Shown here: in pieces, positions 62,079-64,000 of the stretch
How the letters are laid out: each line of letters starts with the position of its first letter
Numbering within the stretch: position 1 is the stretch's first letter
Program-made: the position numbers and the translations under genes
Assembly (NCBI GenBank): GCA_021808285.1
Contig: JAKBBV010000002.1
Span: forward strand, 1-64,000
DNA length: 64,000 nucleotides
Direction of reading: 5' to 3'
Origin: Pseudomonadota bacterium
Lineage (GTDB): Bacteria > Pseudomonadota > Alphaproteobacteria > Caulobacterales > Caulobacteraceae
Notes under the pieces: model-generated
Database searches by the model: none
What the model was told of the DNA's origin: nothing
The model's input: only the letters and a program-made list of their open reading frames with translations

Positions 62079-64000
62079 GTGGTGGCATTTCGCATTGTTG
62101 AGGCGGCGTCCGTGGCGATAATGATAGCTGCGATGGCGTCTCAGCCGACACTCGGCCAGACCTCGAAGCCGACGGTCCTCTTGCCTGCCGAGGCATCAGA
62201 CTGGCCTCAGGCCGCCAGTGACCTCAAACCTGATCCCGACGTTCGGTTCGGTGTCCTCGCCAACGGGATGCGCTTTGCGATCATGCGCAATGACACTCCG
62301 GCGGGAGAGACCTCGATGCGATTGCGTATCGGATCCGGTTCGCTTGAGGAGAGCGACGCCGAGCGGGGCCTGGCGCACGTTCTCGAGCACATGGCGTTTC
62401 GCGGTTCAAAGCAGGTGCCCGCCGGAAACATGATCCGAATTCTGGAACGTGATGGCCTCGCCTTCGGTCCGGACACCAATGCGGAGACTGAGTGGACCCA
62501 GACGGTCTATCAACTCGATATCCCGCACACCTCGCCGGACGTCCTGGCCACCGGCCTCATGCTGATGCGTGAGACCGCTGGCAATCTGCTGCTTGATCCC
62601 AAGGCTTTGGACACCGAACGCGGGGTCGTCCTTTCCGAAGAACGTTTGCGGGACACGCCGAACTACCGGGCTCTCAAAGCGCAGATCAAGCTATTCCTGG
62701 ATGGGCAACTCGCATCCCGGCGCTTTCCCATCGGTCAGACCGACATCATCGAACACGCGCCGGCCAGTCTGCTAAGGACGTTCTATGACGCCAATTACCG
62801 GCCGGACCGGGCCACCCTCGTGGTTGTGGGCGATATTGATCCCGAGGCGGTCGAGGCCCGGATCAAGGCCCTGTTCGGCGACTGGCGCGGTGTCGGCGCC
62901 GAGACCGCGGCGCCAAACCTCGGTTCACCGCCGCCGCGCGGGCTGACTGTGGCGCAGGCCATCGTGCCGGGCGCGTCGACCCAGACCATGATCGGATGGG
63001 CGCGTCCCTACGACGCCTCGCCGGACACTAAGACCAAGGAGATCCGCGAGACCGTCGAGAACCTCGGCCTTGCAGTGCTCAATCGTCGTCTATCGGTGCT
63101 GGCTCACAGCGCAAAGCCGCCGTTCCTTGGGGCGGACATAGGATCCCAGAATCTCTTCGACTCCGCGAAGGTGACCATTCTGGAGACGGTTTCATCCCCA
63201 CACGACTGGCGTTCCGCTCTTTCGGCTGCCGACCAGGAAGTGCGCCGGATTCTCGCCTATGGCGTTTCTGAAGGCGAACTTGACCGTGAGATCGCAGACA
63301 TGCGCAGCGCGTTGCAGACTGCTGCCGCCGGCGCCGCCACGCGGCCGTCTCCAGGCCTTGCCGACGAGATCGTCCGAACCGTGGACGACAATGAGGTTTT
63401 CACCTCGCCCGCGGAGGATCTCTCCATCTTCGATGCGGCGGTGAAGACTCTCACTCCGGAGGCTGTGAATATCGCTCTGCGGCGGCTTTTCACGGGTGCG
63501 GGGCCCTTGGTGGATGTGGCCTCTCCGGATCCGATTCCAGGGGGCGAGGCGACAATCGGGCAGGCCTTCGAGGCGGCGCAGACGGCGCCTCTCACCCCCC
63601 CGGTGACGCAGACCAAGGTCACCTGGCCCTATGTCGACTTCGGGACTCCGGGGGCCGTGGTGGAAAGGCGGAACATTGCCGATCTTGGCCTGACGGAGGT
63701 GAGGTTCGCTAACGGCGTTCGTCTGACGGTCAAGCCGACGGCCTTCCGCAAGGACCAGATTCTCGTGGCCGTGGACGTGGGCGAAGGGCGTGAGGGCTTT
63801 TCTCGGACAGCGACAAATCCCGCGTGGATGGCTGCGGCCTTCATGCCAGGCGGACTTGGCAAACTGACCTATGAGGACCTGCAAAGGGCCCTGGCAGGCA
63901 AGGTTTATGACCTCAGCTTCTCGGTCAAGGACCGCGCCTTCGCCTTCACAGGTTCGACCCGGCCGGCCGATCTCGACACCGAGCTGCAGCTTGCCGCCGC
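62079..64000 (+). CDS. M16-family zinc peptidase (pitrilysin-like), N-terminal part
   Basis: The frame is open from a GTG at 62079 (GGAG five nt upstream) to the end of the window, at least 640 codons. It has a signal-peptide-like start (VAIMIAAMAS), then the M16 inverted zinc motif HVLEH in ERGLAHVLEHMAFRGS, with the downstream glutamate block ERGVVLSEERLRD. A second M16 domain begins at about residue 545 (LTEVRFANGVRLTVK). This matches large periplasmic M16 peptidases. The C-terminus is cut off. It is divergent from the small gene upstream of the response regulator. Confidence 0.9.
   Translation, partial: MVAFRIVEAASVAIMIAAMASQPTLGQTSKPTVLLPAEASDWPQAASDLKPDPDVRFGVLANGMRFAIMRNDTPAGETSMRLRIGSGSLEESDAERGLAHVLEHMAFRGSKQVPAGNMIRILERDGLAFGPDTNAETEWTQTVYQLDIPHTSPDVLATGLMLMRETAGNLLLDPKALDTERGVVLSEERLRDTPNYRALKAQIKLFLDGQLASRRFPIGQTDIIEHAPASLLRTFYDANYRPDRATLVVVGDIDPEAVEARIKALFGDWRGVGAETAAPNLGSPPPRGLTVAQAIVPGASTQTMIGWARPYDASPDTKTKEIRETVENLGLAVLNRRLSVLAHSAKPPFLGADIGSQNLFDSAKVTILETVSSPHDWRSALSAADQEVRRILAYGVSEGELDREIADMRSALQTAAAGAATRPSPGLADEIVRTVDDNEVFTSPAEDLSIFDAAVKTLTPEAVNIALRRLFTGAGPLVDVASPDPIPGGEATIGQAFEAAQTAPLTPPVTQTKVTWPYVDFGTPGAVVERRNIADLGLTEVRFANGVRLTVKPTAFRKDQILVAVDVGEGREGFSRTATNPAWMAAAFMPGGLGKLTYEDLQRALAGKVYDLSFSVKDRAFAFTGSTRPADLDTELQLAA

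Overview
The window is chromosomal DNA from a GC-rich alphaproteobacterium. Gene content and order fit the Caulobacterales (Caulobacter/Phenylobacterium/Brevundimonas group): divergent ftsE and MJ0042-type zinc-ribbon genes, argH-lipoprotein-lysA next to tlpA, an iscU-like/yidD/thrS string, an RpoH-type sigma factor, and a class I nrdA with no adjacent nrdB. That placement is inference from content, since no rRNA or tRNA gene was found. Coding density is very high. Many neighbours overlap by 4 nt (ATGA, GTGA or TTGA), and GTG and TTG starts are common. No phage, insertion sequence or CRISPR array is visible.

Layout. 1-6.0 kb, mostly minus strand: a partial prephenate dehydrogenase gene, hisC and a DUF2125 protein, then a plus-strand ChaC-type gamma-glutamylcyclotransferase, then a tightly overlapping envelope operon ftsE-ftsX-ydcF-plsC. 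6.1-13.4 kb: a zinc-ribbon membrane protein and hpt (plus), argH-lptM-like-lysA (minus), tlpA (plus), cupin-arsC and tetR-gluQ (minus). 13.5-23.3 kb: a 36-residue membrane microprotein, an HNH endonuclease, a secreted alpha/beta hydrolase, MAPEG and PaiB proteins, SelO, NhaA, an HSL-type esterase and a multi-pass GAF sensor. 23.5-26.1 kb: ffh-rpsP-rimM. 26.1-33.4 kb, minus: an S9 peptidase, an AT-richer gene-free patch with a periodic repeat array, then thrS, yidD, a NifU-like scaffold, an SRPBCC protein and cysS. 33.4-43.7 kb: hisI, a RluD-family synthase and rpoH (plus), purA, an MFS carrier and an M20 amidohydrolase (minus), VOC and threonine-dehydratase-like genes (plus), and an NlpC/P60-leucyl aminopeptidase pair (minus). 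43.9-52.4 kb: nrdA, OsmC, mtnA, an acyl-CoA ligase, an amidohydrolase, serB, a HAD phosphatase and a DUF2147 protein. 52.4-53.3 kb: no secure gene, possibly a decayed one. 53.3-64 kb: an RND efflux operon in the order permease-adaptor-outer membrane factor, a convergent two-component system with a small upstream gene, and a partial M16 peptidase running off the end.

Most genes are housekeeping: Tyr/His/Lys/Arg/Ser and purine metabolism, tRNA charging, the SRP, division and dNTP supply. The unusual items are an FtsE whose ATPase motifs have all eroded although the FtsX partner looks intact; an array of about ten (T/G)ACCA-like units at about 11-bp period between thrS and the S9 peptidase; a TetR regulator facing a 36-residue hydrophobic peptide with repeats in the shared promoter; and a 605-residue membrane sensor with no output domain. 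I found no multi-gene system that I would call clearly new.
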